Below, in pieces: positions 8,331-16,471 of a DNA stretch of 64,000 nucleotides (positions are counted from its first letter, which is position 1; the number at the start of each line of letters is the position of its first letter). Below the pieces are notes generated by a model. The model was not told the DNA's origin. It ran no database searches and saw nothing but the letters and a program-made list of their open reading frames with translations. Where the stretch lies: positions 186,001-250,000 of the forward strand of contig NZ_JBBGAZ010000005.1 in NCBI RefSeq assembly GCF_037478305.1, written 5' to 3'. The stretch comes from Cognatishimia coralii (lineage in GTDB: Bacteria; Pseudomonadota; Alphaproteobacteria; Rhodobacterales; Rhodobacteraceae). The position numbers and the translations under genes were made by a program.

Positions 8331-9472
8331 GCGAAATAGTCCTTGAGGATGCGGCTATAGATCGCTTTGAGCTGGTGGATTTGTTCCACAGGCACGTTTT
8401 CGTCGACTTGATGCATGGTCTTGCCTACAAGGCCAAACTCCACAACAGGGCAGTGGTTTTTGATGAAACGCGCATCCGAGGTGCCGCCGGTGGTGGACAG
8501 TTCGGGCACCAATCCGGTCTCAGCCTCAACCGCGCGGCCCACAAGGTCAGACAAAGCGCCGGGTGGCGTAATGAAACTCTCGCCCGAGATTTTGACGGCT
8601 ATCTCGATCAGGATCCCTGTCTCGTCTGTCACTTTCTGAACCAAGGACTGCATCCACTCGGTCAGGCTTTCGCCAGTATGTGCGTCGTTGAAACGGATGT
8701 TGACGGCCGACGCACATTCCGCCGGGATCACATTGGTCGCCTCATTGCCGGTGTCCATAGTGACAACCGCCACTGTGGAGGTATCAAAATGCTCGGTCCC
8801 TTCATCCAGAGAATGTGAGGCCATCAGATCCATCAGTTTCGCCATCGCTGGCAGCGGATTGCGCGCGCGATGCGGATAGGCGGAATGGCCCTGCTTTCCG
8901 CGATAGGTAAACCACGCCGTCATCGAGCCACGACGGCCGATTTTAATCATGTCGCCCATGGTCTCAGGGCAAGTTGGTTCCCCGACAAGACAGACGGACA
9001 TTTTCTCGCCTGTCTCCGCCATGTGATCGAGAATAGCTGTCGTCCCATGCAAAGCAGGGCCTTCTTCGTCGCCCGTCACTGTGATCAGGATCGCACCATC
9101 AGGCGGGGTGTCCTGCACCAGATCAATCGCAGCCGCCACGAAGGCCGCGACACCGGACTTCATATCCGTCGCGCCACGCCCGTACATGATGCCGTCTTTG
9201 ATTTCGGCGCCAAAGGGATCGACCGTCCAAGAAGCCTCATCCCCCACAGGCACCACATCGGTATGGCCGTTGAACCCGAAGGTTTTTGCGTGCCCTTTGG
9301 TACCCCAACGCGCCACCAGATTGCAGACCTCTCCTCGGTCTGCGCGCGACACCTCGAAACCCGCCTGGGTCAGCATTTCACCAAGCAAAACCAAGGCCCC
9401 ACCCTCTTCGGGCGTCACTGACGGGCAGCGGATAAGATCTGCTGTAAGCTGGGCTGGATCAATCTGTGTCAT
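8327..9472 (-). CDS. dapE: Succinyl-diaminopimelate desuccinylase
   Basis: A 381-residue M20-family zinc hydrolase. It removes succinate from N-succinyl-LL-DAP to give LL-DAP in lysine and peptidoglycan synthesis. Metal-binding motifs are GHTDVVPVGD and GRGATDMKSG, and the catalytic glutamate pair lies in VTGDEEGPALHG. The C-terminal STTGGTSDARFI and EFGLVGKTMHQVDENVPV are DapE-specific. The ATG at 9472 (MTQIDPAQLTADLIRCPSVT) gives the usual length; the upstream extension lacks similarity. dapD and dapF, of the same pathway, are also in the window but in separate transcripts. Confidence 0.96.
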   Translation of the reverse strand: MTQIDPAQLTADLIRCPSVTPEEGGALVLLGEMLTQAGFEVSRADRGEVCNLVARWGTKGHAKTFGFNGHTDVVPVGDEASWTVDPFGAEIKDGIMYGRGATDMKSGVAAFVAAAIDLVQDTPPDGAILITVTGDEEGPALHGTTAILDHMAETGEKMSVCLVGEPTCPETMGDMIKIGRRGSMTAWFTYRGKQGHSAYPHRARNPLPAMAKLMDLMASHSLDEGTEHFDTSTVAVVTMDTGNEATNVIPAECASAVNIRFNDAHTGESLTEWMQSLVQKVTDETGILIEIAVKISGESFITPPGALSDLVGRAVEAETGLVPELSTTGGTSDARFIKNHCPVVEFGLVGKTMHQVDENVPVEQIHQLKAIYSRILKDYFA

Positions 9473-9545
9473 GCGCGACCTCATGTTCTTTGGCCATTGG
9501 GTAACGCGCTTTGACCAAAAGGGCAAACAGACCGTTCGCGCTTTC

Positions 9546-9617
9546 TCTTGCTAAAAATATCCCGGGGTGAGGGGGGAAGGATCGTCAGATCCTGCACTCG
9601 AGGGGCAGCGCCCCTAG
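9546..9617. repeat. Dispersed intergenic repeat, copy C, with two small hairpins
   Basis: CTCTTGCTAAAAATATCCCG continues into GGGTGAGGGG. This is the variant form of the family also seen at 21571. It is followed by the hairpin GGATCGTCAGATCC and by AGGGGCAGCGCCCCT, which abuts the stop of the gene at 9614. It fills the gap between dapE and that gene. Confidence 0.55.
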
Positions 9618-9979
9618 TGCTCGACCTCGTCTGAGGTGCTTTCTTCGCCATTGAAGAACGGCGTCATCTGGGCCACCACCACAGAATTTTCATCCAAAGC
9701 GCGCTGCATCAATGCACGCTCGTCGTCGTGAATCTCATGCCCCTGCGCCTCGCGCTCAGCCAATGTGCCATAGCCTGTCACATCCAAAGGCGCGAGGTCC
9801 GCTTGCTTTAGAATCGCGACCGTCTCACGCACCGCTTCGGCCTCATCCACGCCGGAGGCGTAGATCATCAAAGCACCACCGGTCGCGCCCTCCGGCAGCC
9901 CGTCGCCATCCTTGCGACCGACCTGAACCAAAAGGGTGAACGCCTGCTGACGAGAGGGTTTTTTGCGTGGCTTATCCAT
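9614..9979 (-). CDS. Conserved hypothetical protein (Rhodobacterales)
   Basis: A 121-residue protein that I cannot assign. The basic N-terminus (MDKPRKKPSRQQ) is followed by one compact alpha/beta domain, with FTLLVQVGRKDGDGLPEGAT then GVDEAEAVRETVAILKQADL, and an acidic tail. No signal peptide or membrane segment is seen. The ATG at 9979 is chosen because residues upstream of it in the ORF look non-coding and run through the divergent promoter region. A 19-bp inverted repeat at 10041-10059 lies between it and the divergent DUF6525 gene and could regulate both. Confidence 0.65.
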   Translation of the reverse strand: MDKPRKKPSRQQAFTLLVQVGRKDGDGLPEGATGGALMIYASGVDEAEAVRETVAILKQADLAPLDVTGYGTLAEREAQGHEIHDDERALMQRALDENSVVVAQMTPFFNGEESTSDEVEH

Positions 9980-10040
9980 AGGTCTGCTTTGTGCGCGGCG
10001 CGCGCAAATGTCAAGCGAGCCGGAAACGGGCTTGCGCTTG

Positions 10041-10059
10041 TATGTTATGACATTACATA
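10041..10059. promoter_or_regulatory. Inverted repeat in divergent promoter region (operator-like)
   Basis: TATGTTATG-A-CATTACATA is a 9+1+9 dyad with eight of nine pairs matching. It sits 61 bp upstream of the gene starting at 9979 and 29 bp upstream of the ATG at 10089. The form is that of a dimeric repressor site, with some likeness to Zur/Fur-type boxes. No regulator gene is adjacent. Confidence 0.45.
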
Positions 10060-10088
10060 TACGACACTCCGTAACGCGACAGAGTTTG

Positions 10089-10376
10089 ATGACCAAGAAC
10101 CTCCGCACCAGCCTCAGAAAAAACCGACGCTCTGCCCACCCTATGGCAGAGTTTGATCGCTTGCCCTGCGAGCTGCGCAAATGGCTGGCGAGCGCCGATC
10201 TGCCGTGGTCTGCGAAATCAACACTCAGGCTCTGGCACAAGGCTCTCAGCAAACACAATGGGAACCGAGACGCGGCGCTCAGCTACCTGACCCACTGCGA
10301 GGTCTCCAAAATGAAAAAAGACGCGCCCGAGGTCTGGGGCGCGTCCTATCCGATTGACGATTTGCGCAGCGCTTAG
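10089..10376 (+). CDS. DUF6525-like small protein
   Basis: A 95-residue basic protein of a small family seen in Rhodobacterales. The core (LPCELRKWLASADLPWSAKS, then LRLWHKAL and AALSYLTHCEVSKMKKDAP) suggests an all-helical fold. The ATG at 10089 is preferred to the upstream ORF start at 9963, which would cross the dyad and the neighbouring divergent gene. Its stop overlaps the 3' end of convergent dapD by four bases. Function unknown. Confidence 0.6.
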   Translation: MTKNLRTSLRKNRRSAHPMAEFDRLPCELRKWLASADLPWSAKSTLRLWHKALSKHNGNRDAALSYLTHCEVSKMKKDAPEVWGASYPIDDLRSA

Positions 10377-11200
10377 TCGCGCAGCAACTCGTTGATGCCG
10401 GTCTTAGAGCGAGTCTTTTCGTCCACGCGCTTCACGATCACCGCGCAGTAGAGGTTGATACCGTTCTTGGATGGCATGGAACCCGCAACGACCACCGAAT
10501 AAGGCGGCACTTCGCCATACATAACTTCGCCGGTTTCACGATCCACGATCTTGGTGGACTGGCCGATAAAGACGCCCATGCCCAGAACGGAACCTTCGCG
10601 GACGATACAGCCCTCGACCACCTCAGAGCGCGCGCCGATAAAGCAATTGTCTTCAATGATGGTTGGGCCTGCCTGCATAGGCTCCAGTACACCACCGATG
10701 CCAACGCCGCCAGAGAGGTGCACGTTCTTCCCGATCTGCGCGCAAGAGCCGACGGTGGCCCAAGTGTCGACCATCGTTCCTTCGTCAACATAAGCGCCGA
10801 GGTTCACGAAAGACGGCATCAGAACCACGCCAGGCGCGATAAAAGCAGATTTGCGAACAACAGCGTTCGGCACCGCGCGGAAGCCTGCTGCAGACCATTG
10901 GTTTTCGCCCCAGCCTTTGAACTTGCTGTCGACTTTGTCCCACCAGCCGGAACCCTGAGGGCCGCCAGATTGCTCTTCCATGTCTTTGATGCGGAAGCCC
11001 AGCAGAACGGCTTTCTTGGCCCATTGGTTCACGTGCCAGCTGCCATCTTCCAGCTTTTCCGCGACGCGCAGCCGACCACCGTCCAGCGCGTTCAGCGTGT
11101 CTTCGATGGCTTCACGGGTTTCGCCTGTGGTAGCAGGCGTGATGGTGTCGCGCGCCTCCCAGGCGGCTTCGATGGCAGTTTCGAGCTGTGCATTGGACAT
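10373..11200 (-). CDS. dapD: Tetrahydrodipicolinate N-succinyltransferase
   Basis: A 275-residue trimeric left-handed beta-helix enzyme. It succinylates tetrahydrodipicolinate, the committed step of the succinylase branch of lysine/DAP synthesis; dapE later removes the succinyl group. Hexapeptide-repeat turns are evident (IGKNVHLSGGVGIGGVLEPM and NCFIGARSEVVEGCIVREGS), as is the DapD block MPSFVNLGAYVDEGTMVDTW. Length is typical. The ATG at 11200 starts MSNAQLETAI, and the extra upstream residues are not conserved. Confidence 0.96.
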   Translation of the reverse strand: MSNAQLETAIEAAWEARDTITPATTGETREAIEDTLNALDGGRLRVAEKLEDGSWHVNQWAKKAVLLGFRIKDMEEQSGGPQGSGWWDKVDSKFKGWGENQWSAAGFRAVPNAVVRKSAFIAPGVVLMPSFVNLGAYVDEGTMVDTWATVGSCAQIGKNVHLSGGVGIGGVLEPMQAGPTIIEDNCFIGARSEVVEGCIVREGSVLGMGVFIGQSTKIVDRETGEVMYGEVPPYSVVVAGSMPSKNGINLYCAVIVKRVDEKTRSKTGINELLRD

Positions 11201-11378
11201 GAGAGTCGCTCCGATCAAATAAAGTTGCGTCTTGATAGCGAAAGCCTAAGGCGGCGTCACCCGCAGAATCGGGCGTTTATCGCAGGAATTGCGACATCGC
11301 GCGGTTGTGGCTGGTCACGGATGCGGCCAGCGGCTAGCTTGACCAACAAAGAAGAGTATTTTGTTGCAGGACCCATTC

Positions 11379-12221
11379 ATGACCACAGATCCCCGCACCC
11401 CGTTTCGCGATGCCCATACGGACCGCAGCTCGGCCAAACACGTGCCTGACACGCCCCAGACGCGGCATCCGGCCTATCGTCTGGCCTTCGCGGATGATGA
11501 TTTCCTGTGTCAGGACGCGCTAAGGCCGGTTAGATTGCAACTGGAACTGTTGAAACCTGAAATGCTTCAGGACGAACAGGGGATCGTAAGCACGATTGTT
11601 CTGTTTGGCGGCGCGCGCATTCCTGAGCCGTCCAAAAAGGACCAAGCGCGCACACAGACTTTGGCGGATCTGTCAGAGTTCTACGACGAGGCGCGTGAAT
11701 TCGCGCGGCTGATGACCTTGAAGTCCATGGAAACCGGTGGGCGCGAGAACGTGATCGTCACCGGCGGCGGGCCTGGCGTGATGGAAGCAGGCAACCGCGG
11801 AGCCGTGGATGCGGGTGGCAAATCAATTGGCCTCAATATCGTACTGCCGCACGAGCAAGCGCCGAATGAGTATGTGACGCCCGAGCTGTGTTTCAACTTC
11901 CATTATTTTGCGATCCGCAAGATGCATTTCCTGATGCGCGCGCGGGCGATCACGGTGTTTCCGGGCGGCTTTGGCACGATGGACGAGCTGTTTGAGGCTC
12001 TGACCCTCATTCAAACCGGCCGCATGGAACGCGTGCCGTTCTTGCTCTTTGGCCGCGCCTTCTGGGAAAAGATCATCAATTGGGAAGCCCTGTCGGATGC
12101 AGGCACAATCTCGGCAGATGATCTGGAGCTTTTCCAGTTTGTCGAAACCGCGCAAGAGGCCGTGGAGGCGATTGAAAACTGGGGTGCAACCGGCAAACGC
12201 GACGCGATCCCGGGAAGGTAA
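11379..12221 (+). CDS. LOG-family nucleotide phosphoribohydrolase-like protein
   Basis: A 280-residue TIGR00730/LOG-family Rossmann protein. Signature motifs are VTGGGPGVMEAGNRGA and PGGFGTMDELFEALT, which bind nucleotide and carry the catalytic Arg/Glu. Family members release cytokinin base or other bases from nucleoside 5'-monophosphates. The N-terminal ~90 residues are an extension before the core, as in several proteobacterial homologues. The ATG at 11379 is preferred over the in-frame start six codons upstream. The PanB-like gene begins 12 bp downstream, so the two are probably co-transcribed. Confidence 0.85.
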   Translation: MTTDPRTPFRDAHTDRSSAKHVPDTPQTRHPAYRLAFADDDFLCQDALRPVRLQLELLKPEMLQDEQGIVSTIVLFGGARIPEPSKKDQARTQTLADLSEFYDEAREFARLMTLKSMETGGRENVIVTGGGPGVMEAGNRGAVDAGGKSIGLNIVLPHEQAPNEYVTPELCFNFHYFAIRKMHFLMRARAITVFPGGFGTMDELFEALTLIQTGRMERVPFLLFGRAFWEKIINWEALSDAGTISADDLELFQFVETAQEAVEAIENWGATGKRDAIPGR

Positions 12222-12233
12222 GAAAGAGCTGAT

Positions 12234-13067
12234 ATGAAAAAAACCTTTTCCTTTGCAGGTCAACCGACCGAAAGAACGCTTACGCTGAAGTGCCTGCGCG
12301 ACGGAAAAGGCAAGCGCAAGTTTACCCAGACGACGGCTGTGAACGCCGAGCAAGCCTCCGCTGCGGCCGAGGCGGGCATCGACATGCTGGTAGGTAGCGC
12401 ACCGATTTTGGCAGAGATGCGAACAGGTGCGCCCAAAATGTTTATAACCGCCGGAGTTCACATGTGGAACTTTCCAACCGCGGGCGAGGTCTTGCGGCAG
12501 GCCTATAAGCTGCTCGAAGCAGGCGCGGATGCGATTTATTGCCCCCGCGAACCACAAGTTGTCGAAATGCTTGCGACTGCGCAAGTTCCTGTCATGGGAC
12601 ATTTGGGCTTGGTACCCCGAACATCCATGTGGACTGGCGGAATTCGGGCGATGGGGCGTTCTGCCGAAGAAGCCATCGAGCTGTATCAGGCTTTCAAAGA
12701 TCTGGAGAACGCCGGAGCCGTGATGGTCGAGGCAGAGGTTATCGCATCGGATGTTTTGACTGAAATCGCCAAGAGCGTCTCTTTGTCCGTTGTGTCGCTG
12801 GGTTCTGGCCCTGGCGGTGACATTGACTATTTGTTCCAGGAAGACATCTGTGGCGAGGCGGCATCTCGTCCGCGTCACGCACGCGCATATGCCGACTTAC
12901 ACGGCCTGCACCAGCAAATTTATGCAAAGCGCGTCCAAGCCATGTCTGCGTATAGGCAATCGGTGCAAGACGGTAGTTTTCCAGATTCGTCTGAAACTGT
13001 GCGCATGAAGGAAGGGCAGTTTGAAGTCTTTCAAAATGCCCTTGGTAAGCTGACGTCCTCAACCTAA
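12234..13067 (+). CDS. PanB-superfamily protein with divergent active site
   Basis: A 277-residue TIM-barrel protein resembling ketopantoate hydroxymethyltransferase. Matches include VPVMGHLGLVPRTS, the following GG..AMGRSAEEA segment, and GAVMVEAEV at the catalytic-glutamate strand. The usual metal-binding GDS motif is replaced by LVGSAPILAEM, and the KLEGG block by IYCPREP. The reaction may therefore differ from pantothenate synthesis. It is preceded by AAAGAGCTGAT at a plausible ribosome-binding distance. The 3' end overlaps convergent rlmN by nine bases. I would not call it panB without a genome-wide check for a second copy. Confidence 0.65.
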   Translation: MKKTFSFAGQPTERTLTLKCLRDGKGKRKFTQTTAVNAEQASAAAEAGIDMLVGSAPILAEMRTGAPKMFITAGVHMWNFPTAGEVLRQAYKLLEAGADAIYCPREPQVVEMLATAQVPVMGHLGLVPRTSMWTGGIRAMGRSAEEAIELYQAFKDLENAGAVMVEAEVIASDVLTEIAKSVSLSVVSLGSGPGGDIDYLFQEDICGEAASRPRHARAYADLHGLHQQIYAKRVQAMSAYRQSVQDGSFPDSSETVRMKEGQFEVFQNALGKLTSST

Positions 13068-14246
13068 CCCGGCTTCAGACTCGATCTGTTTGCGAGACTT
13101 TCGGGCGCGCTCCGTTGCTGATTTCAACTGGCCACAGGCCGCCATGATGTCGTCACCGCGGGTCTTGCGGATCGGGCTAGCGTAGCCTGCTTGATAGACA
13201 ATATTGGCGAACGCACGGATCCGGTTGTTGGAGGACCGTTTATAGGGCGCACCGGGCCATTCGTTGAACGGGATCAGATTGATCTTGGCGGGAATGTTGT
13301 GGCGCTTGATGTGATCGATCAGACGATGCGCGTCCTCATCGGTGTCGTTCACCCCATCGAGCATCACATATTCAAAGGTGATCCGCTCGGAGTTGGAAAC
13401 CTTTGGATAGGCGGCCAGCGCACCCAGCAGCTCTTCGATATTCCAACGCTTGTTGATCGGCACCAAGACATCGCGCACGTCATCCGTGGTTGCGTGGAAA
13501 GAAATCGCCAAGAGGCAGCCGATCTCTTCAGCAGTCCGGGCGATCTCTGGCACAACGCCAGAGGTCGAGAGCGTAATACGGCGACGGCTGAGCGCAATCC
13601 CCTCTGGATCCATCGCGATCTTCATCGCGTCGCGCACGTTCTCGAAATTATAGAGCGGCTCGCCCATGCCCATCAGCACGATATTGGACAGCAAGCGCGT
13701 TTCGTCCTTAGGTGCGCCCGGCACAGGCCATTCCTCTAGATCATCGCGCGCCATCATCACCTGCCCGACGATCTCACCGGCAGTCAGGTTACGCACCAGT
13801 TTCTGCGTGCCCGTGTGACAGAAGGAGCAGGTCAGCGTGCAGCCAACCTGAGACGAAATACACAAAGTGCCGCGATCATCCTCGGGGATATAGACCACCT
13901 CGACCTCATGACCGCCCGCGATCCGCACCAGATATTTCCGTGTTCCATCGGTTGAGACCTGTTTGCTCACGACCTCTGGGATCTCGATCACGAATTTCGC
14001 ATCCAGCTCGGCCCGATAGGCTTTCGCCAGATTGGTCATTTCGTGGAAATCGCGTACGCCCCATTGGTAGATCCATTGCCAGATCTGCCCCACGCGCATC
14101 TTGGCCTGCTTTTCCTTGGTGCCGTGCTCAATCAACACCGCGCGCAGTTGATCCCGCGTCAACCCGACGAGGTTGATCTTGCCCCCTTCGGGGGTCTTGC
14201 GAGGAATGGTCATAACATCCTGCGTGATCGGTGCGCTGGCGGACAT
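13059..14246 (-). CDS. rlmN: 23S rRNA (adenine-2503-C2)/tRNA-A37 methyltransferase
   Basis: A 395-residue radical SAM methyltransferase modifying 23S rRNA A2503 and, in some bacteria, tRNA A37. The 4Fe-4S cluster cysteines are in CTLTCSFCHTG. The SAM-binding GMGEPLYNF and the SISFHATTD-like segment AISFHATTDDVRDVLVP are present, as is the C-terminal catalytic cysteine in DDIMAACGQL. Length is typical. Divergent from the ABM-domain gene. Confidence 0.97.
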   Translation of the reverse strand: MSASAPITQDVMTIPRKTPEGGKINLVGLTRDQLRAVLIEHGTKEKQAKMRVGQIWQWIYQWGVRDFHEMTNLAKAYRAELDAKFVIEIPEVVSKQVSTDGTRKYLVRIAGGHEVEVVYIPEDDRGTLCISSQVGCTLTCSFCHTGTQKLVRNLTAGEIVGQVMMARDDLEEWPVPGAPKDETRLLSNIVLMGMGEPLYNFENVRDAMKIAMDPEGIALSRRRITLSTSGVVPEIARTAEEIGCLLAISFHATTDDVRDVLVPINKRWNIEELLGALAAYPKVSNSERITFEYVMLDGVNDTDEDAHRLIDHIKRHNIPAKINLIPFNEWPGAPYKRSSNNRIRAFANIVYQAGYASPIRKTRGDDIMAACGQLKSATERARKSRKQIESEAGLG

Positions 14247-14376
14247 GGCTTGGTCTCCGGGAAATCAGAGGCGTCAGATACACGAACTATAGCGAAATGC
14301 AACGCTTTGCGCAGCTGTCATTGGTTGACGGGACGCTATGAGAGGCTCAGGACTGCAACATACACAGGAGGAATAC

Positions 14377-14679
14377 ATGCCCGTACTTGAAACCGTCCGC
14401 TATCGCACGAAACCCGGTGTCGCTGTTGAGGCCGCCGTCGCGGCGTGGCACGACAGCCAGTCCTTCGCCACGGCCCAACCCGGTTTTCTGTCGCGCAAAA
14501 TTGCTGTGACTGAGGACGGAGAGTTCCTTGATCTGGTCGAATGGCAAAGCATGGCGCATGCCAAAAAGGCCGCTGAAAATTTCAACCCGGCCAAATTTCC
14601 AGAACTTATGGGATTGGTCGAAGTGCTGGATGAAAGCACCATGGTCATGACCCACTATGAGGTGCAGGCCACGACCTGA
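14377..14679 (+). CDS. ABM-domain (antibiotic biosynthesis monooxygenase-like) protein
   Basis: A 100-residue dimeric alpha+beta-barrel protein. VLETVRYRTKPGVAVEAAVA, QPGFLSRKIAVTEDGEFLDL and VEWQSMAHAKKAAENF follow the ABM/YgiN layout of small heme-degrading or monooxygenase-like proteins. The ATG at 14377 has a near-perfect AGGAGG Shine-Dalgarno; the upstream ORF part is non-coding. It stands alone between divergent rlmN and the convergent ialB-like gene. The substrate is unknown. Confidence 0.7.
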   Translation: MPVLETVRYRTKPGVAVEAAVAAWHDSQSFATAQPGFLSRKIAVTEDGEFLDLVEWQSMAHAKKAAENFNPAKFPELMGLVEVLDESTMVMTHYEVQATT

Positions 14680-14682
14680 GCG

Positions 14683-15219
14683 TTAGCTACAGCGCTTGCC
14701 CGCGTCATCTACAGCAGCGGTGAAGCCCAACAAAGAGAATGTGTCTTGGGTGCGCGTCCCGCGACCCGAGACACCGACCAGAACCGCCTGTTTGCCACGC
14801 TTCATGGCAGCGACGATCTTGGCGTCTTCGTCGGCAGTAGAGGGCCATGCCCATTCGCCTTCAGTAAAGAGGTCAAAGCTGTCATTGTCGATTTTCAGAT
14901 TAACCGTCGAGCCAGATTTAAACGGATAGCCGCCGGTAAAGCCCACTTGGCCGCGCACGCCCGCCTCTGGACGGTAGAAGACCATCAACAAGGTCTGGGT
15001 TCTGCGCACAGCAACCACCGCGCCGTCGCGGGTGTTCACGCTTTCCTTAAAGGTGGAAACAGCCCAGCATTCCTTGGGGTTCACATCCTCAAACACGCTC
15101 CAGTCGGTCTTGGCCGCCACTTGGTTCGTACTTTCCTGAGCCGCCGCCTGCATGCCAAACACACATGCTGCGCCCAAAAACGCCCCGCCAATCACTCCGC
15201 GCATCTTTGCAAATCCCAT
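14683..15219 (-). CDS. IalB-family periplasmic protein
   Basis: A 178-residue exported protein of the invasion-associated locus B family, widespread in alphaproteobacteria including non-pathogens. A signal peptide (GVIGGAFLGAACVFGMQAAA) is followed by the family core: DVNPKECWAVSTFKES, RRTQTLLMVFYRPEAG and a C-terminal SLLGFTAAVDDAGKRC. The two cysteines may form a disulfide. The ATG at 15219 places the signal sequence correctly. Molecular function is not established. Confidence 0.82.
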   Translation of the reverse strand: MGFAKMRGVIGGAFLGAACVFGMQAAAQESTNQVAAKTDWSVFEDVNPKECWAVSTFKESVNTRDGAVVAVRRTQTLLMVFYRPEAGVRGQVGFTGGYPFKSGSTVNLKIDNDSFDLFTEGEWAWPSTADEDAKIVAAMKRGKQAVLVGVSGRGTRTQDTFSLLGFTAAVDDAGKRCS

Positions 15220-15380
15220 ATCGCCAGCCTCCAAGCCTTGGCTTATCCTCAACCGCGCCCGCCGCCACTTGTATCTTTTATCAGCGCAGGCATTTTCTTC
15301 TCGATGCAGCTACACTACTCTGATTGTGCCGCCTGGATAAAGCCCCGTTGGCGGTAATTTGCCATAAATTGAAGGTTACC

Positions 15381-16376
15381 ATGACCCAATCCGTGCCTTT
15401 GGTCGACATCACACGCGGCCCAATTCTAGAGAGCATCCATTACGGGGATGCGGTTGTCTGCAATGCGCAAGGTGAAATCGTGCATGCTTGGGGAGATCCG
15501 GATAAGGTCGTGCTGCCGCGCAGCTCTGCAAAAATGCTGCAGGCCTTGCCTTTGGTCGAAAGCGGTGCGGCGGATGCCTTTGGTCTGACGGATGCGCAAA
15601 TTGCGCTGTCTTGCGCGTCACATGGCGCGCAACCGATCCACACGGAAAGCGTGGCGTCTTGGCTGTCTGACCTTGGCCTGAGCGAAGCCGACCTGCGGTG
15701 TGGTAGCCATGAACCCAGCCACAAGGAAAGCCGTCGCGCGATGTTGCTCGCGGGCGAGACACCTTGCCAGCTGCACAACAACTGCTCGGGTAAACACGCA
15801 GGCTTTCTGACGTTGAACAAACACCTTGGCGGGCATTCGGAATATATCGAGATCGATCACCCCGTGCAGCAAGCCTGCTTGAGTGCTTTCGAAGAGGTCA
15901 CCGGAGAAACCAGCCCCGGCTTTGGTATCGACGGCTGCTCTGCGCCCAACCACGCAGTGAGCCTTGTGGGGATGGCGCGGGCTATGGGATTCTTTGCGGG
16001 AGCAAATCCCGAAGGCGACGCGCGCAACCGCGCCGCCTATCGCATCCATCGGGCTATGGCGACATACCCCGTTCTGATTTCCGCCGAAGGGCGCGCCTGT
16101 GAACGCCTGATCAACGCTGCAGACAACAAGATCGCTGTCAAAACCGGGGCCGAGGCCTTTTTCATCGCAATCCTGCCAGAACAAAAACTGGGTGTCGCGC
16201 TCAAGATCACAGATGGCTCCACCCGAGCGGCCGAATGCGCTATCGCTGCAATCCTCGTGAAGCTCGGCGCGCTTGATCCGGCGCATCCGCATGCCCAGCG
16301 CTATATCAACTGGGACATCAAGAACGCGAACGGCTGGTCGACCGGCCACATGCGGCCCTCAGCAATTTTGAATTAA
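15381..16376 (+). CDS. Asparaginase (Rhizobium etli AnsA / ReAV-like class)
   Basis: A 331-residue asparaginase of the rhizobial type, distinct from E. coli AnsA/AnsB. It carries the family blocks VLPRSSAKMLQALPL (catalytic Ser-Lys region), LSCASHGAQPIHT, LHNNCSGKHAGFLTL with the conserved Cys/Lys, and GIDGCSAPNHAVSLVGMA. It probably hydrolyses asparagine to aspartate and ammonia in the cytoplasm. The ATG at 15381 gives the usual N-terminus; upstream residues are not conserved. It is followed at 95 bp by the GlxA-type regulator in the same direction. Confidence 0.85.
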   Translation: MTQSVPLVDITRGPILESIHYGDAVVCNAQGEIVHAWGDPDKVVLPRSSAKMLQALPLVESGAADAFGLTDAQIALSCASHGAQPIHTESVASWLSDLGLSEADLRCGSHEPSHKESRRAMLLAGETPCQLHNNCSGKHAGFLTLNKHLGGHSEYIEIDHPVQQACLSAFEEVTGETSPGFGIDGCSAPNHAVSLVGMARAMGFFAGANPEGDARNRAAYRIHRAMATYPVLISAEGRACERLINAADNKIAVKTGAEAFFIAILPEQKLGVALKITDGSTRAAECAIAAILVKLGALDPAHPHAQRYINWDIKNANGWSTGHMRPSAILN

Positions 16377-16471
16377 CCTTTTGGAATTGCAGCCACTCAC
16401 GTTAGGATGATCCCAACAGTCAAACCAACTCGGCAGCGCTCTGTTCAGGGGCGCCACCCAAAAAGAACGAC

